From the NCBI RefSeq assembly GCF_000526215.1, contig NZ_JAFQ01000004.1, positions 5,208,001 through 5,272,000 of the forward strand: a stretch of 64,000 bases of DNA, given 5' to 3'. The notes beneath the pieces are model-generated. The model saw only the letters and a list, made by a program, of their open reading frames with translations, made no database searches and was not told where the DNA came from. The position numbers and the translations under genes were made by a program. Shown here in pieces: positions 1-9,739 of this stretch; position 1 is the stretch's first letter, and the number at the start of each line of letters is the position of its first letter. The DNA is from Nocardia sp. BMG51109. Lineage in GTDB: Bacteria; Actinomycetota; Actinomycetes; Mycobacteriales; Mycobacteriaceae.

Positions 1-381
1 GCCGAGTACGGCGAGCGCATCGCGGTCGGCCTGGACGTGCGCCTCGTCGACGGCGAGTACCGGCTGCGCGGCCGCGGCTGGGTCAGCGACGGCGGCGATC
101 TGTGGGAGGTGCTGGAGCGCCTGGAGCGCGACGGCTGCGCCCGGTACGTGGTGACGGATGTCACCAAGGACGGCACCCTGACCGGCCCGAATCTCGCCCT
201 GCTGCGCGAGGTGACCAATGCCACCGAGGCGCCGGTGATCGCCTCGGGCGGCGTCTCCGCGCTCGACGACCTGCGCGCCGTCGCGGGGCTGGCGGACGAG
301 GGCGTGGAGGGCGCGATCGTCGGGAAGGCCCTGTACGCCGGGCGGTTCACGCTGCCCGAGGCGCTGGCGGCGGTGCGCTGA
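1..381 (+). CDS. priA: Phosphoribosyl isomerase A, 3' part (HisA/TrpF)
   Basis: C-terminal 126 residues of the (beta/alpha)8 isomerase that converts ProFAR to PRFAR in histidine synthesis; the start lies outside the window. In actinobacteria this enzyme (PriA) also does the TrpF step of tryptophan synthesis. Visible signatures are LRGRGW, whose Arg and Trp correspond to the PRA-binding pair of M. tuberculosis PriA, then [15 protein letters not shown] with the catalytic Asp, PVIASGGVS and [11 protein letters not shown] (phosphate-binding loops). It is followed by impA, hisF and hisI on the same strand. The dual role is inferred from these motifs and from the absence of trpF in the nearby trp operon. 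Confidence 0.95.
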   Translation, partial: AEYGERIAVGLDVRLVDGEYRLRGRGWVSDGGDLWEVLERLERDGCARYVVTDVTKDGTLTGPNLALLREVTNATEAPVIASGGVSALDDLRAVAGLADEGVEGAIVGKALYAGRFTLPEALAAVR

Positions 382-385
382 GGCG

Positions 386-1219
386 ATGACCGTCACCGCC
401 GACCTCGCCGAATTGCTCGCGGTCGCGAGCAGCGTCCTGGACTCCGCGGCGCCGCGGTTCGTCGAGGGCGTCGGCGCTCCGAGCGCGGTGCTCAAGGGCC
501 GCGGCGATTTCGCCACCGAGCTGGACCTCGAGCTGGAGCGCACGCTGTCGGCCCGGCTGCGCGAGCGCACCGGAATCCCGGTGCACGGTGAGGAATTCGG
601 CGGCCCGGAGCTGACCTCCGGCACCGCGTGGGTGCTCGACCCGATCGACGGCACCTTCAACTATTCGGCGGGACATCCGCTCTCGGGCATGCTGCTGGCC
701 CTGGTCGACGGCGGCGAACCGGTGCTGGGGCTGACCTGGCTGCCGCTGCTGGGCCGGCGCTACGCCGCGGCGGCCGGCGGGCCGGTGCTGCTGGACGGTG
801 AGCCGTTGCCGCCCTTGGCCTCCCACCGGCTGTCGGACGCGATGATCGGCTTCGGCACATTCAATATCGACAGCCACGGCCGCATCCCGGGCCGGTTCCG
901 CTTCGATCTGCTCGGCGCGCTGAGCCGGTTGTCCGGGCGGATGCGGATGCACGGCTCCACGGGAATCGACCTGGCGCTCACCGCGTCCGGCGTGCTGGGC
1001 GGCGCCGTTGTGTTCGGCCATCATCCGTGGGACAACGCGGCCGGTGTCGCGCTGGTGCGCGCGGCCGGCGGCGTGGTGACCGATCTGGGCGGCGAGCCGT
1101 GGACCATCACCTCGGGCTCGGTGCTGGCCGCCGCGCCGGGCGTGCACGAGCAGCTGCTGGAACTGATCGACAGCGCGGTGGACCGCGCCACCGGAGGGAC
1201 GACCGGAGGACCGTCATGA
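386..1219 (+). CDS. impA: Inositol monophosphatase family phosphatase
   Basis: Mg2+-dependent sugar-phosphate phosphatase fold, 277 aa, normal family length. The metal-site motifs are present: GEEFGG, then [15 protein letters not shown], and near the C-terminus [15 protein letters not shown]. The gene lies 4 nt after priA and its stop overlaps the hisF start (ATGA). In M. tuberculosis the gene at this position is called impA. In other actinobacteria a member of this family acts as histidinol-phosphate phosphatase, so a role in histidine synthesis is possible from context but cannot be separated here from inositol-phosphate hydrolysis. Confidence 0.9.
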   Translation: MTVTADLAELLAVASSVLDSAAPRFVEGVGAPSAVLKGRGDFATELDLELERTLSARLRERTGIPVHGEEFGGPELTSGTAWVLDPIDGTFNYSAGHPLSGMLLALVDGGEPVLGLTWLPLLGRRYAAAAGGPVLLDGEPLPPLASHRLSDAMIGFGTFNIDSHGRIPGRFRFDLLGALSRLSGRMRMHGSTGIDLALTASGVLGGAVVFGHHPWDNAAGVALVRAAGGVVTDLGGEPWTITSGSVLAAAPGVHEQLLELIDSAVDRATGGTTGGPS

Positions 1220-1989
1220 CTCTCGCCGTACGCGTGATTCCGTGCCTGGACGTCGATGCCGGGCGCGTCGTGAAGGGCGTGAACTTCGACAACCTGCGCG
1301 ACGCGGGCGATCCGGTGGAACTCGCCGCCGCCTACGACGCCCAGGGCGCCGACGAGCTGACCTTCCTGGACGTCACCGCCTCCTCCGGCGACCGCGGCAC
1401 CATGATCGACGTGGTCACCCGCACCGCCGAGCAGATCTTCATCCCGCTCACCGTCGGCGGCGGTGTGCGGAGCGTGGCCGACGTGGACCGGTTGCTGCGC
1501 GCCGGCGCGGACAAGGTCTCGGTCAACACGGCGGCCATCGCCGAACCCGAGATCCTGCGCGAGATGTCGCAGCGGTTCGGCTCCCAGTGCATCGTGCTGT
1601 CGGTCGACGCCCGCACCGTGCCCGACGGCACTGCGCCGACCCCGTCCGGCTGGGAGGTCACCACGCACGGCGGCAAGCGCGGCACCGGTATCGACGCGAT
1701 CGACTGGGCGCGGCGGGGCGCCGAGCTGGGCGTCGGGGAGATCCTGCTGAATTCGATGGATGCCGACGGCACCAAGGCCGGCTTCGACCTGCCGATGATC
1801 GAGGCGGTCCGCAAGGCGGTCTCGGTGCCGGTGATCGCCAGCGGCGGCGCCGGCCGCGTGGAGCATTTCGCCCCGGCCGTGCAGACCGGCGCCGACGCCG
1901 TGCTGGCCGCCAGCGTCTTCCACTTCGGCGACCTGACCATCCCGCAGGTCAAGGACGCGATGCGAGCCGAGGGCATCGTCGTGCGCTGA
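1216..1989 (+). CDS. hisF: Imidazole glycerol phosphate synthase cyclase subunit
   Basis: Cyclase half of IGP synthase (with HisH), making imidazole glycerol phosphate and AICAR from PRFAR. The 257-aa product starts [20 protein letters not shown]. The two catalytic Asp positions are seen in PCLDVD and in the [10 protein letters not shown] segment; phosphate-binding loops appear as TVGGGVR and ASGGAG. The ATG at 1216 was chosen because it gives the conserved N-terminus and the ATGA overlap with impA; the open frame extends further upstream without homology. Translationally coupled histidine operon member. Confidence 0.97.
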   Translation: MTLAVRVIPCLDVDAGRVVKGVNFDNLRDAGDPVELAAAYDAQGADELTFLDVTASSGDRGTMIDVVTRTAEQIFIPLTVGGGVRSVADVDRLLRAGADKVSVNTAAIAEPEILREMSQRFGSQCIVLSVDARTVPDGTAPTPSGWEVTTHGGKRGTGIDAIDWARRGAELGVGEILLNSMDADGTKAGFDLPMIEAVRKAVSVPVIASGGAGRVEHFAPAVQTGADAVLAASVFHFGDLTIPQVKDAMRAEGIVVR

Positions 1990-2043
1990 GCGCGTCCGGT
2001 CGTGCGCGCCGGGCGCGTCCGGCGCATTGATATAAAGGTCTGC

Positions 2044-2388
2044 ATGAGTCTGGATCCCGCCGTCGCCGCTCGCCTGAAGCGCAACGAGGCCGGGCTGGTG
2101 GCCGCCATCGCCCAGGAACGCGGCACCGGCGACGTGCTGATGATGGCGTGGATGGACGACGAGGCGCTGGCGCGGACGCTCGCCACCCGCAAGGCGACCT
2201 ACTATTCGCGGTCGCGGCAGCAGTACTGGGTCAAGGGGGAGACGTCGGGGCACACCCAGTACGTGCACGAGGTGCGCCTGGACTGTGACGGCGACGCGGT
2301 CCTGCTGATCGTCGATCAGGAGGGCGCGGCCTGCCACACCGGAACGCACACGTGCTGGGACGGCGACGTGCTGCTGTCCGGCGCCTAG
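2044..2388 (+). CDS. hisI: Phosphoribosyl-AMP cyclohydrolase
   Basis: Third step of histidine synthesis: opens the purine ring of PR-AMP, Zn- and Mg-dependent. The 114-aa product is of usual length for the monofunctional enzyme. Motifs include [25 protein letters not shown] and the Cys/His/Asp metal ligands in [11 protein letters not shown] and [10 protein letters not shown]. The start at 2044 (MSLDP) has AAAGG five bases upstream; a TATAAA at 2031-2036 overlaps this and could instead serve as a -10 box for local transcription. The gene is 54 bp from hisF, so it probably also reads through from the operon. Confidence 0.95.
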   Translation: MSLDPAVAARLKRNEAGLVAAIAQERGTGDVLMMAWMDDEALARTLATRKATYYSRSRQQYWVKGETSGHTQYVHEVRLDCDGDAVLLIVDQEGAACHTGTHTCWDGDVLLSGA

Positions 2389-2438
2389 GGACCGTCCCCG
2401 GAATCTCGCGCCGGCGGGTGCTCACCGGCTCGCCGCGG

Positions 2439-2960
2439 TCACGACCCGTCCGGTGGCTCGTCGTCGGTGAGCGGGGCCGGGTGGCCGGCCGGTCGCCCGA
2501 TTCCGCGGATCAGTCCGGCGTCGAGCTGGGCCACCAGCAGTTCACCGAGTTCGACCAGTTCCGCGGTCCGCGCGTCGTCCAGTCCGTCGAATACCAGCGC
2601 TCGCACCGCGTCCAGATAGCCCGGCGCCGTGTCCTGCACCTTGCGGTAACCGGCGTCGGTGAGCACGGCGTGCGCACCGCGGCGGCCGCGCACCGTTTCA
2701 CGCTGCGCCCAGCCGAGCCGCTCCAATTTCGTCACCACATGGGACAGTCGAGATAGCGATGCATTTGCTTTAAAAGCGAGCTCGCTCAGCTGCAAGCGGT
2801 GGCCCGGTTCTTCTGTCAAGAGCGCCATGACGAGGTATTCGAAATGCGTCACGCCCGACTCTCGCTGCAGCTGGGTATCCATCGCCGCTGGTAGCCGAGT
2901 CGTCAGCGCGACAAGAGTCCGCCAAGCTCGCTGTTCGGTGGGATTCAGCCACTTCGTCAC
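2439..2960 (-). CDS. MarR family transcriptional regulator
   Basis: Winged-helix regulator of about 173 aa. The MarR core is seen as THFEYLVMALLTEEPGHRLQ, LSELAFKANASLSRLSHVVT (recognition helix) and the wing RRGAHAVLTDAGYRK. A GTG start at 2960 is preferred because AGAGGG lies seven bases upstream; the frame stays open to 3038. The target is unknown. It is convergent with hisI. A 12-bp perfect palindrome about 60 bp upstream is a reasonable autoregulatory site. Confidence 0.85.
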   Translation of the reverse strand: MTKWLNPTEQRAWRTLVALTTRLPAAMDTQLQRESGVTHFEYLVMALLTEEPGHRLQLSELAFKANASLSRLSHVVTKLERLGWAQRETVRGRRGAHAVLTDAGYRKVQDTAPGYLDAVRALVFDGLDDARTAELVELGELLVAQLDAGLIRGIGRPAGHPAPLTDDEPPDGS

Positions 2961-3017
2961 ATCGCGCCCTCTCAAAACAGCCGCGTGACGTCTCTCCGTT
3001 GGCCGGACTGTCGATGA

Positions 3018-3029
3018 TTGAAACTTCAA
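3018..3029. promoter_or_regulatory. Palindrome upstream of the MarR gene
   Basis: TTGAA-AC-TTCAA, a perfect 5+2+5 inverted repeat in the AT-richer stretch between the MarR start (2960) and the upstream membrane gene. Size, symmetry and position fit a MarR-type operator. Binding is inferred only. Confidence 0.4.
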
Positions 3030-3116
3030 ATCGGTCACGGGCAGATCTCAAGTTTGCCATGATTTCGCTCGTGGGTCACGACTGTTGTTGATGACGTGAC
3101 ACCTATCACGTGCGGT

Positions 3117-3731
3117 TCAGTGCAGCGGCGGTGCTTCCGGCGGCGGGGTCGCGCCGGTGGGCGGCGTGGGTGCCGAGCCGGCGTCCGGCCGGGATCGCCG
3201 GGCCCGCCCCGCGGTACGGCGTGTGCGGAGCCGGCGGCGCCCCACCACGAACAGCAGCAGGGCGAACAGCGCCGCGGCCACGATCGCCGCGATGAGGGTG
3301 GCGCCCCGGAAGCCGGGCGCGTCCACGTCCAGGATCCGCTCGCCCGCGTGCGCGGCGCTGCTGCCGCCCAGCACGATGGTGAGCGTCATCAGATTCGGCA
3401 ACGCCACGGCCACCGCGAGCACGGCGGCGGCGCCGGCCAGGAACCGCCCCGCCCGGCGCCGCCAGACCAGGACGGCGAACAGCAGGAGCAGCAGCGGCAC
3501 CAGCGTGCAGACCAGGCCCAGCCCCAGCCCGGACCAGATGCCCTTGGCGAAGCTGCCGTGCCCGGACATGTTCGCGACGCGCTGCGCCCACCAGCGCGGG
3601 ATGAACGCCGCGAGGACGAAGTAGGCGGCCACCAGCACGACGGCCACGGCCAGGATCGCGAGGAACCGATTGCGCCACGTGGTGAGCGCGGATCTGGTTC
3701 CGGACGGTTGCTCCACGCTTGGCGAAGTCAT
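3117..3731 (-). CDS. Conserved membrane protein, function unknown
   Basis: 204 aa. Four hydrophobic segments can be seen at about residues 24-46, 70-88, 98-121 and 146-163, the first followed by a tryptophan-rich turn (IPRWWAQRV). The C-terminus is basic, then Pro/Ala-rich and probably disordered. I do not recognise the family. It is the minus-strand gene upstream of the MarR gene and downstream of the peroxiredoxin, so it may be transcribed with the peroxiredoxin (57-bp gap). Confidence 0.7.
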   Translation of the reverse strand: MTSPSVEQPSGTRSALTTWRNRFLAILAVAVVLVAAYFVLAAFIPRWWAQRVANMSGHGSFAKGIWSGLGLGLVCTLVPLLLLLFAVLVWRRRAGRFLAGAAAVLAVAVALPNLMTLTIVLGGSSAAHAGERILDVDAPGFRGATLIAAIVAAALFALLLFVVGRRRLRTRRTAGRARRSRPDAGSAPTPPTGATPPPEAPPLH

Positions 3732-3788
3732 AGCAACAGCGTATGCGCCGATGCCGGTCCTCGGGAATGTCCCGATTCGGCGTTTCTG

Positions 3789-4250
3789 TCAGCTGTTTCG
3801 GGTGCGCAGGAAGTCCAGTGCGCTATCCGCGTGGACATTCGCTCGCAGTTCGCTGCCGATCATCTTCAGGACCGTGCGATCGGTATCGATGACGAAGGTC
3901 TGCCGCTTCACCGGCGCGAGCTTGCCGAGCAGGCCGCGCTTCACGCCGAACCGCTCGGCCACCACGCCCTCGTTATCGGACAGCAGGGGATACCCCAGCC
4001 GCTGCTTGTCGTCGAAGCCGGCCTGGGTCTCGACCGAATCGGCGCTGATGCCGGCGCAGGAGGCGCCGAGGGCGGCGAATTCGCCGGACAGATCGCGGAA
4101 GTGGCACGCCTCGGCGGTGCAGACCGGGGTGTTGGCGGCGGGGAAGAAGAACAGCACCAGCGGGCCGTCGGCCAGCAGTGCGTCGAGGGTGCGGGAGATG
4201 CCGGACTGGTCGGGGAGGTCGAACTGGGGCGCGCGCTGGCCTGGCTTCAT
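3789..4250 (-). CDS. bcpB: Peroxiredoxin (BCP/AhpE-like)
   Basis: Thiol peroxidase of 153 aa that reduces hydroperoxides in the cytoplasm. The active-site signature FFFPAANTPVCTAEACHFRD is complete: peroxidatic Cys44 in the PxxxTxxC motif, with Cys49 five residues later as possible resolving Cys (typical BCP/PrxQ arrangement). The thioredoxin-fold end contains QTFVIDTDRTVLKMI. The M. tuberculosis gene bcpB occupies the same place between hisI and trpE, which supports the symbol. Confidence 0.9.
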   Translation of the reverse strand: MKPGQRAPQFDLPDQSGISRTLDALLADGPLVLFFFPAANTPVCTAEACHFRDLSGEFAALGASCAGISADSVETQAGFDDKQRLGYPLLSDNEGVVAERFGVKRGLLGKLAPVKRQTFVIDTDRTVLKMIGSELRANVHADSALDFLRTRNS

Positions 4251-4261
4251 AGGCTGCGACA

Positions 4262-4288
4262 GTACCGGGCACTCCGGGTGCCCGGTAC
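4262..4288. terminator. Stem-loop between the small gene and bcpB
   Basis: Perfect 11-bp stem (GTACCGGGCAC / GTGCCCGGTAC) with a 5-base loop, lying just after the stop of the minus-strand small gene and just before bcpB. No T-run follows. It may terminate or attenuate transcription into bcpB. Confidence 0.5.
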
Positions 4289-4314
4289 CGCGCGAAGCGT
4301 CCGGCCGGCGATGC

Positions 4315-4626
4315 TCAGACGCCGAGTAGCGCGGCGACGTCCGGGTTCTTGATCGCCATGACGTCGAGGATGCCGTGGGCCTTCAGGAAGGGCTTGAGCT
4401 CCTTGATCCGGTCGGTGTGCTCGGCGTACTCGTCGGGAAAGCGAGTCGGATCGAGGTTCTCGATGGCCTTGACGTAGGTGACGAACGAGGCGAGCGCGTT
4501 GTGCTTACCGGGATTCTGGCCGCTCGAGTGGTGGCCGGGGTGGACCATCCGGGGCTGGTGGCCCGGCATGGTCGGTGGTGCTGTGTGTCGTGCACCCTCC
4601 GGTGTGACCGGTTGCGAGGGGTACAT
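4315..4626 (-). CDS. Small hypothetical protein
   Basis: 103 aa, not recognised. The N-terminal third is rich in Pro/His/Gly and probably disordered. The C-terminal 60 residues look folded and helical (ALASFVTYVKAIENLD, then IKELKPFLKAHGILDVMAIK). The ATG at 4626 was chosen for the GAGAGGAG ten bases upstream; the frame is open to 4662. The gene is divergent from trpE (244 bp). No role can be assigned. Confidence 0.6.
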   Translation of the reverse strand: MYPSQPVTPEGARHTAPPTMPGHQPRMVHPGHHSSGQNPGKHNALASFVTYVKAIENLDPTRFPDEYAEHTDRIKELKPFLKAHGILDVMAIKNPDVAALLGV

Positions 4627-4870
4627 CTGTATTGAACTCCTCTCGATGTGGGGATACCTCATGTGATGTCGGACGCCGTGAGCCTAGTGAGGGTCGGCGG
4701 TGCTGTGCCCTCCCGCGCGTGCGATGTAGTGCGTTTGTGACCCGCGAGGCCGCGGCGGCCCCGGCCGGCGGTCCGGCCGGTGATCTCTGTGCCGGGTATT
4801 CGGTGCGGATCGCGGCTCGGCCGGGCGGGGTGTCCGGATCGTGATCGTCCCAGCCTGGAATGATGGACGG

Positions 4871-6433
4871 ATGCACGGCGCAGCAACCGACGGCCCGGGG
4901 ACCACGACCACACGCGAGCGGTTCCGCACCCTCGCCGCCGAGCACCGGGTGGTGCCGGTGACCCGAAAGGTTTTGGCCGACTCGGAGACTCCGTTGTCGG
5001 CCTACCGCAAGCTCGGCGCGGACCGGGCGGGGACGTTCCTGCTCGAGTCGGCGGAGAACGGCCGATCGTGGTCGCGCTGGTCGTTCATCGGCGCCGGCAG
5101 TCCCGCGGCGCTGAGCGTGGTCGACGGCGAGGCCGCGTGGCTGGGCGCCACCCCGGTCGGCGCGCCGTCCGGCGGTGACCCGCTGGACGCGCTGCGCGAC
5201 ACCCTGCAACTGCTGCGCACCGAGCGGCTGCCCGGCCTGCCCCCGCTGACCGGCGGCCTGGTCGGCTATCTCGGCTACGACAGCGTGCGGCGGATGGAGC
5301 GGCTGCCGGAGCTGACCGTCGACGATCTGCACCTGCCGGAGATGGTGCTGCTGCTGGCCACCGACCTGGCCGCGTTCGACCATCACGAGGGCGCGATCAC
5401 GCTGATCGCCAACGCCGTCAACTGGAACGGCACCGACGAGCGGGTCGACGAGGCCTACGACGACGCGGTGGCCCGGCTGGACCGGATGACCGCCGCCCTG
5501 GCCGCACCCGCCGACTCCACGGTGTCGGTGTTCGACCGCCCCGAACCGGACTACCGCCGCCGGCGCACCACCGAGGAGTTCGGCGCGGGCGTGCGCCGGC
5601 TGGTGAAGGAGATCGAGGCCGGCGAGGCGTTCCAGGTGGTGCTGTCGCAGCGGTTCGAGATGGACTACGACGGCAGCCCGCTGGATCTGTACCGGATGTT
5701 GCGCGCGTCGAATCCGAGCCCGTACATGTATCTGATGCACATCCCGGACGGCTCCGGCGAGACCGCCTTCTCGGTCGTCGGTTCCAGCCCGGAGGCGCTG
5801 GTGACGGTGCAGGACGGAGTGGCGACCACGCACCCGATCGCCGGAACGCGGCCGCGCGGCACCTCCGACGAGGACGATGTGCTGCTGGAGAAGGGGCTGC
5901 TGGCCGACGAGAAGGAGAACGCCGAGCACCTGATGCTCGTCGATCTCGGGCGCAACGATCTGGGCCGGGTGTGCGTCCCGGGCTCGGTGCGGGTCACCGA
6001 GTACCGGCACATCGAGCGCTACAGCCACGTCATGCACCTGGTGTCGACCGTGACGGGCCGGCTGGCGCCGGGAAAGATCGCCCTCGACGCGGTCCGGGCG
6101 TGCTTCCCGGCGGGCACCCTGTCCGGCGCACCGAAGGTCCGCGCGATGGAGCTGATCGAGGAGCTGGAACCGACCCGCCGGGGCGTCTACGCCGGGGTGG
6201 TCGGCTATCTCGATTTCGCCGGCGACGCCGATACAGCGATCGCCATCCGCACCGCACTGCTCAAGGACGGCACCGCCTACGTGCAGGCCGGCGCCGGCAT
6301 CGTCGCCGACTCCGATGCCGAGTACGAGGACCTGGAGGCCCGCAACAAGGCGATGGCCGTGCTCAAGGCCGTCGCCGCGGCGCGGACCGTGCGCGCGTTC
6401 ACCCCCGACCGGCCCGACGGTGAGAATCGATGA
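4871..6433 (+). CDS. trpE: Anthranilate synthase component I
   Basis: Chorismate to anthranilate, the first committed step of tryptophan synthesis; works with a glutamine amidotransferase (TrpG/PabA) not encoded here. 520 aa. The feedback-site motif [18 protein letters not shown] is present, and the chorismate-binding domain shows [39 protein letters not shown] and [18 protein letters not shown]. The start at 4871 (MHGAAT) matches the mycobacterial N-terminus; ten upstream codons are open but not conserved. The stop overlaps the next gene (ATGA). No Trp-codon leader peptide was found in the 244 bp upstream. Confidence 0.97.
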   Translation: MHGAATDGPGTTTTRERFRTLAAEHRVVPVTRKVLADSETPLSAYRKLGADRAGTFLLESAENGRSWSRWSFIGAGSPAALSVVDGEAAWLGATPVGAPSGGDPLDALRDTLQLLRTERLPGLPPLTGGLVGYLGYDSVRRMERLPELTVDDLHLPEMVLLLATDLAAFDHHEGAITLIANAVNWNGTDERVDEAYDDAVARLDRMTAALAAPADSTVSVFDRPEPDYRRRRTTEEFGAGVRRLVKEIEAGEAFQVVLSQRFEMDYDGSPLDLYRMLRASNPSPYMYLMHIPDGSGETAFSVVGSSPEALVTVQDGVATTHPIAGTRPRGTSDEDDVLLEKGLLADEKENAEHLMLVDLGRNDLGRVCVPGSVRVTEYRHIERYSHVMHLVSTVTGRLAPGKIALDAVRACFPAGTLSGAPKVRAMELIEELEPTRRGVYAGVVGYLDFAGDADTAIAIRTALLKDGTAYVQAGAGIVADSDAEYEDLEARNKAMAVLKAVAAARTVRAFTPDRPDGENR

Positions 6434-7437
6434 GTTCCCAGGAAACCGAACCACCCCAACCCGATTCACCGCGTTCCGGCACCGGGACGGCCGAATCCGG
6501 CACTGGGGCTACCGAACCGGGTGCCGGGGCGACCGAATCCGGTACCGAGACGGTTGAATCGCGCACCGGGACGGCCGAATCCGGCACTGGGGCTGCCGAA
6601 CCGGGTGCCGGGGCGACTGAATCCGGTACTGGGACGGTCGAATCGCGCACCGGGACGGCCGAATCGGGTACCGGAGCAACCGAATCGGGCACTGGGACGA
6701 CCGACATCGGCGGCGCGACGGCCGGTGCGGGTGCCGAGCCCACCGCGAACCCGCGCAGGTATCCGGTCGGTCCCGTGGTGCTGCTCGTGCTGGCCGCCGC
6801 CGCGCTGTGGGGTGCGTCGCGGATGACCTGGGTGACGCTGGCGACCTCGGACGGGCTCACCCAGCCCCGCACGCACGCGCTCAACGGCGGGGTGTGGTTC
6901 GGGGCGCTGACGCCGCTGGCGCTGGTGCTGGTGGCGGCGATCGCCGCGGTGCTGGCCACCCGCGGCTGGCTGCGCCGGCTGGTCGGCGTGGTGGTCGCGG
7001 TGCTGGCCGCCGTGGCCGCCGTCCCGGGCTTCGCGCTGTTGACCGGCCACGGCCGGACCGCCGAGCGCGCGGCGACACTGGCCGAACTGCCCGCCCGCGC
7101 GCACGTGGATCAGGTCACCACGGCCGCGCTGCCGCCGGTGCTGAGCCTGATCGGCGCGCTCGCGGCGTTCGCGGCCGGTGTGCTGCTGGCCCGCATGCCC
7201 GCCGAGGCGGCACGGCTGTCGGGCAAATACGATAATCCGGTGTTCCGCCGCGCGGCGGCCGCCGACGAGGTGGCGGCGCGGCAGGCGGAACGGGCACGGC
7301 CGCCATCGGGGGCCACCGGCGCCGGTTCCGAGCCGGCCCGGCCCGGGTCCGCGGCGCCGGAGCAACTGTCCGAGCGGGTGCTGTGGGACGCGCTCGACGC
7401 GGGCTCCGACCCCACCGACGACGAGCGGAGAAGGTGA
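6430..7437 (+). CDS. Trp-operon-associated membrane protein (TIGR02234)
   Basis: 335 aa, position and topology of the TIGR02234 family found in actinobacterial trp operons; function unknown. Residues 16-92 are eleven tandem heptads (consensus SGTGTAE), acidic and probably disordered, and not part of the family core. Four membrane segments follow at about 113-136, 157-180, 187-206 and 235-256. The short C-terminal tail contains [10 protein letters not shown], a segment often seen at the end of this family. It overlaps trpE by 4 nt, so it is translationally coupled, and is 150 bp before trpC. Confidence 0.85.
   Translation: MSSQETEPPQPDSPRSGTGTAESGTGATEPGAGATESGTETVESRTGTAESGTGAAEPGAGATESGTGTVESRTGTAESGTGATESGTGTTDIGGATAGAGAEPTANPRRYPVGPVVLLVLAAAALWGASRMTWVTLATSDGLTQPRTHALNGGVWFGALTPLALVLVAAIAAVLATRGWLRRLVGVVVAVLAAVAAVPGFALLTGHGRTAERAATLAELPARAHVDQVTTAALPPVLSLIGALAAFAAGVLLARMPAEAARLSGKYDNPVFRRAAAADEVAARQAERARPPSGATGAGSEPARPGSAAPEQLSERVLWDALDAGSDPTDDERRR
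6475..6705 (+). repeat. 21-bp tandem repeat, 11 copies, in frame
   Basis: Eleven 21-bp units, each a heptapeptide of the form (S/P)G(T/A)G(T/A)xE. A higher-order 84-bp period is visible: units 1-4 ([28 protein letters not shown]) recur almost unchanged as 5-8 and partly as 9-11. Copy number can change without a frameshift. Confidence 0.95.
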
Positions 7438-7534
7438 GCATTATCCCCTTCCGGACGGATGCGATGCGAAACACCCCGCCGTCACTGCCAGGAGCATAGC
7501 CATTTACTCTTTATCAGCATCGGTGAGACAGCGC

Positions 7535-7571
7535 CTGGGGGGATTCTCAGGTAGCAAGTCCGTCTCCCCAG
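7535..7571 (+). promoter_or_regulatory. Leader stem-loop upstream of trpC
   Basis: CTGGGGGGA at 7535-7543 pairs with TCTCCCCAG at 7563-7571 (nine pairs, one G-U), 19-base loop. It ends two bases before the AAAGGA ribosome-binding site (7573-7578) of trpC, inside the only sizeable gap of the trp operon (150 bp). It could affect trpC translation or processing. No T-run follows, so it is not a standard terminator. Confidence 0.45.
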
Positions 7572-7587
7572 AAAGGATTCGAGCCAG

Positions 7588-8412
7588 ATGACGGTACTCG
7601 ACTCGATTCTCGACGGGGTCCGCGCGGATGTGGCCGCTCGGGAAGCCCTCCTGGATTTCCAGGCCGTCAAGAAGGCCGCCGCCGCGGCGCCGTCGCCGCG
7701 CGACGCGCTGGCCGCGCTGCACCTCGACGGTGTCGGCGTGATCGCCGAGGTCAAGCGGGCCAGCCCCTCCCGCGGCGAGCTGGCCGACATCACCGATCCG
7801 GCCAGCCTGGCGAAGGCCTACGAGGACGGCGGCGCGCGCATCATCAGCGTGCTGACCGAGGGCCGCCGCTTCCACGGCTCGATCGACGACCTGGACGCGG
7901 TGCGCGCGGTGGTGGACCTGCCGATCCTGCGCAAGGACTTCGTCGTCGGCCCCTATCAGATTCACGAGGGCCGCGCGCACGGCGCGGACGCGATCCTGCT
8001 GATCGTGGCCGCGCTGGAACAGGACGTGCTGTCCTCGCTGATCGACCGCACCGAATCGCTGGGCATGACGGCCCTGGTCGAGGTGCACACCGAGGAGGAG
8101 GCCGACCGGGCGCTGGAGGCCGGCGCCTCGGTCATCGGGATCAACGCCCGCAACCTCAAGACGCTCGAGGTGGATACCGACGTCTTCGCGCGGATCGCGC
8201 CCGGCCTGCCGACCGAGGTCATCCGGGTCGCCGAGTCGGGGATCTCCGGCGCCGCCGACCTGCTGGCCTACGCCGGTGTGGGCGCGGACGCCGTACTGGT
8301 CGGCGAGAGCCTGGTGACCAGCGGCGATCCGCGGGCCGCGGTCTCCGAGCTCGCGACCGCCGGCACCCATCCGTCCTGCCCGCGCCCGCTGCGGCGGGGA
8401 GCGGCACGATGA
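7588..8412 (+). CDS. trpC: Indole-3-glycerol phosphate synthase
   Basis: Converts CdRP to indole-3-glycerol phosphate. 274 aa, monofunctional. The barrel motifs are intact: [15 protein letters not shown] (catalytic Lys), [43 protein letters not shown] and VAESGIS. AAAGGA lies nine bases before the ATG. The stop overlaps trpB (ATGA), so trpC and trpB are coupled. The last 15 residues are a basic extension not needed for the barrel. Confidence 0.97.
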   Translation: MTVLDSILDGVRADVAAREALLDFQAVKKAAAAAPSPRDALAALHLDGVGVIAEVKRASPSRGELADITDPASLAKAYEDGGARIISVLTEGRRFHGSIDDLDAVRAVVDLPILRKDFVVGPYQIHEGRAHGADAILLIVAALEQDVLSSLIDRTESLGMTALVEVHTEEEADRALEAGASVIGINARNLKTLEVDTDVFARIAPGLPTEVIRVAESGISGAADLLAYAGVGADAVLVGESLVTSGDPRAAVSELATAGTHPSCPRPLRRGAAR

Positions 8413-9683
8413 CCCAGCCGCGGCAGCCCAGTACCGGGGAACCGGTGCTGCCGCAGGCCAGCGCGGGCATCGCCCAGCGCAGCCACGAACCGGACGGCGG
8501 CGGCCACTTCGGTGTGTACGGCGGCCGGCACGTGCCGGAGGCGCTGATGGCGGTGATCGAGGAGGTCACCGCCGAATACGACAAGTGCCGGGTGGATCCG
8601 GACTTCCTCGGCGAGCTGGACCGGTTACAGCGCGACTACGCGGGCCGCCCGTCGCCGGTCTTCGAGTGCACCCGGCTGGCGGAGCACGCCGGCGGCGCCC
8701 GGATCATGCTGAAGCGGGAAGACCTGAACCACACCGGTTCTCACAAGATCAACAATGTGCTCGGCCAGGCCCTGCTCGCCCAGCGGATGGGGAAGAACCG
8801 GGTGATCGCCGAGACCGGCGCCGGTCAGCACGGCGTCGCCACCGCGACGGCCTGCGCGCTGCTCGGGCAGGAGTGCATCATCTATATGGGCGCCGTCGAC
8901 ACCGCCCGGCAGGCCCTGAACGTGGCCCGGATGCGGCTGCTCGGCGCCGAGGTGGTGAGCGTGACCACCGGTTCGCAGACGCTCAAGGACGCCATCAACG
9001 AGGCGCTGCGGGACTGGGTCGCCCACGCCGACGACACCTACTACTGCTTCGGCACCGCCGCGGGCCCGCATCCGTTCCCGGTGATGGTGCGCGATTTCCA
9101 GCGCGTGATCGGGCTGGAGGCCCGGGCGCAGGTGCTGGCCCGCACGGGCCGGCTGCCCGACGCCGTCACCGCCTGTGTCGGGGGCGGATCCAATGCGATC
9201 GGCATCTTCCACGCCTTCCTCGAGGACGAGGGGGTGCGGCTGATCGGCTACGAGGCGGCCGGCGACGGCGTCGACACCGGCAGGCACGCCGCGACGTTCA
9301 CCGGTGGCAGCCCGGGCGCGTTCCAGGGCGCCTACTCGTATCTGCTGCAGGACGAGGACGGCCAGACCATCGAATCGCATTCGGTGTCCGCGGGCCTGGA
9401 CTATCCGGGCGTGGGTCCCGAACACGCCCATCTGAAGGACATCGGGCGGGCGGAGTACCGGCCGGTCACCGACGCCGAGGCGATGGACGCACTGCTGCTG
9501 CTGTCGCGCGCCGAGGGCATCATCCCGGCCGTCGAGTCGGCGCACGCGGTGGCGGGCGCGCTGCGGCTGGGCCGCGAATTGGGCGAGGGCGCAATCATTC
9601 TGGTGAACCTGTCCGGCCGCGGTGACAAAGACATGGATACGGCCGCCCAGTGGTTCGGCCTGTACGACGAGGACGCGCGATGA
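8409..9683 (+). CDS. trpB: Tryptophan synthase beta chain
   Basis: PLP enzyme joining indole and serine. 424 aa. The PLP lysine is in [30 protein letters not shown] and the phosphate-binding loop [10 protein letters not shown] are complete, as is [13 protein letters not shown] at the C-terminus. The family is TrpB1 (the TrpA-interacting form), matching the downstream trpA. It overlaps trpC by 4 nt. The stop is overlapped by a tiny ORF that leads into trpA. Confidence 0.98.
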   Translation: MTQPRQPSTGEPVLPQASAGIAQRSHEPDGGGHFGVYGGRHVPEALMAVIEEVTAEYDKCRVDPDFLGELDRLQRDYAGRPSPVFECTRLAEHAGGARIMLKREDLNHTGSHKINNVLGQALLAQRMGKNRVIAETGAGQHGVATATACALLGQECIIYMGAVDTARQALNVARMRLLGAEVVSVTTGSQTLKDAINEALRDWVAHADDTYYCFGTAAGPHPFPVMVRDFQRVIGLEARAQVLARTGRLPDAVTACVGGGSNAIGIFHAFLEDEGVRLIGYEAAGDGVDTGRHAATFTGGSPGAFQGAYSYLLQDEDGQTIESHSVSAGLDYPGVGPEHAHLKDIGRAEYRPVTDAEAMDALLLLSRAEGIIPAVESAHAVAGALRLGRELGEGAIILVNLSGRGDKDMDTAAQWFGLYDEDAR

Positions 9684-9739
9684 ACGCCGTGTCCGGCCGC
9701 GGGGGCAAGCTGTACGAGGAGCCGGAGGAGCGCCAGTGA
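9680..9739 (+). CDS. 19-codon linking ORF between trpB and trpA
   Basis: An ATG overlapping the trpB stop (ATGA) opens a 19-codon frame ending on a TGA that overlaps the GTG start of trpA (GTGA), so it bridges the two genes. Its peptide [19 protein letters not shown] resembles the TrpB tail (LSGRGDKD and GLYDED), suggesting a decayed partial duplication of the trpB end. Its last codons carry GGAGGAG, the trpA ribosome-binding site. Whether the peptide is stable or useful is unknown. Confidence 0.35.
   Translation: MNAVSGRGGKLYEEPEERQ

Noticed and set aside
1021..2349. 442-codon minus-strand frame opposite hisF and hisI
   Set aside because: Shadow ORF; both plus-strand genes are firmly identified.
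4627..4870. Possible trp leader peptide or attenuator before trpE
   Set aside because: No short ORF with adjacent Trp codons and no terminator/antiterminator pair could be found.
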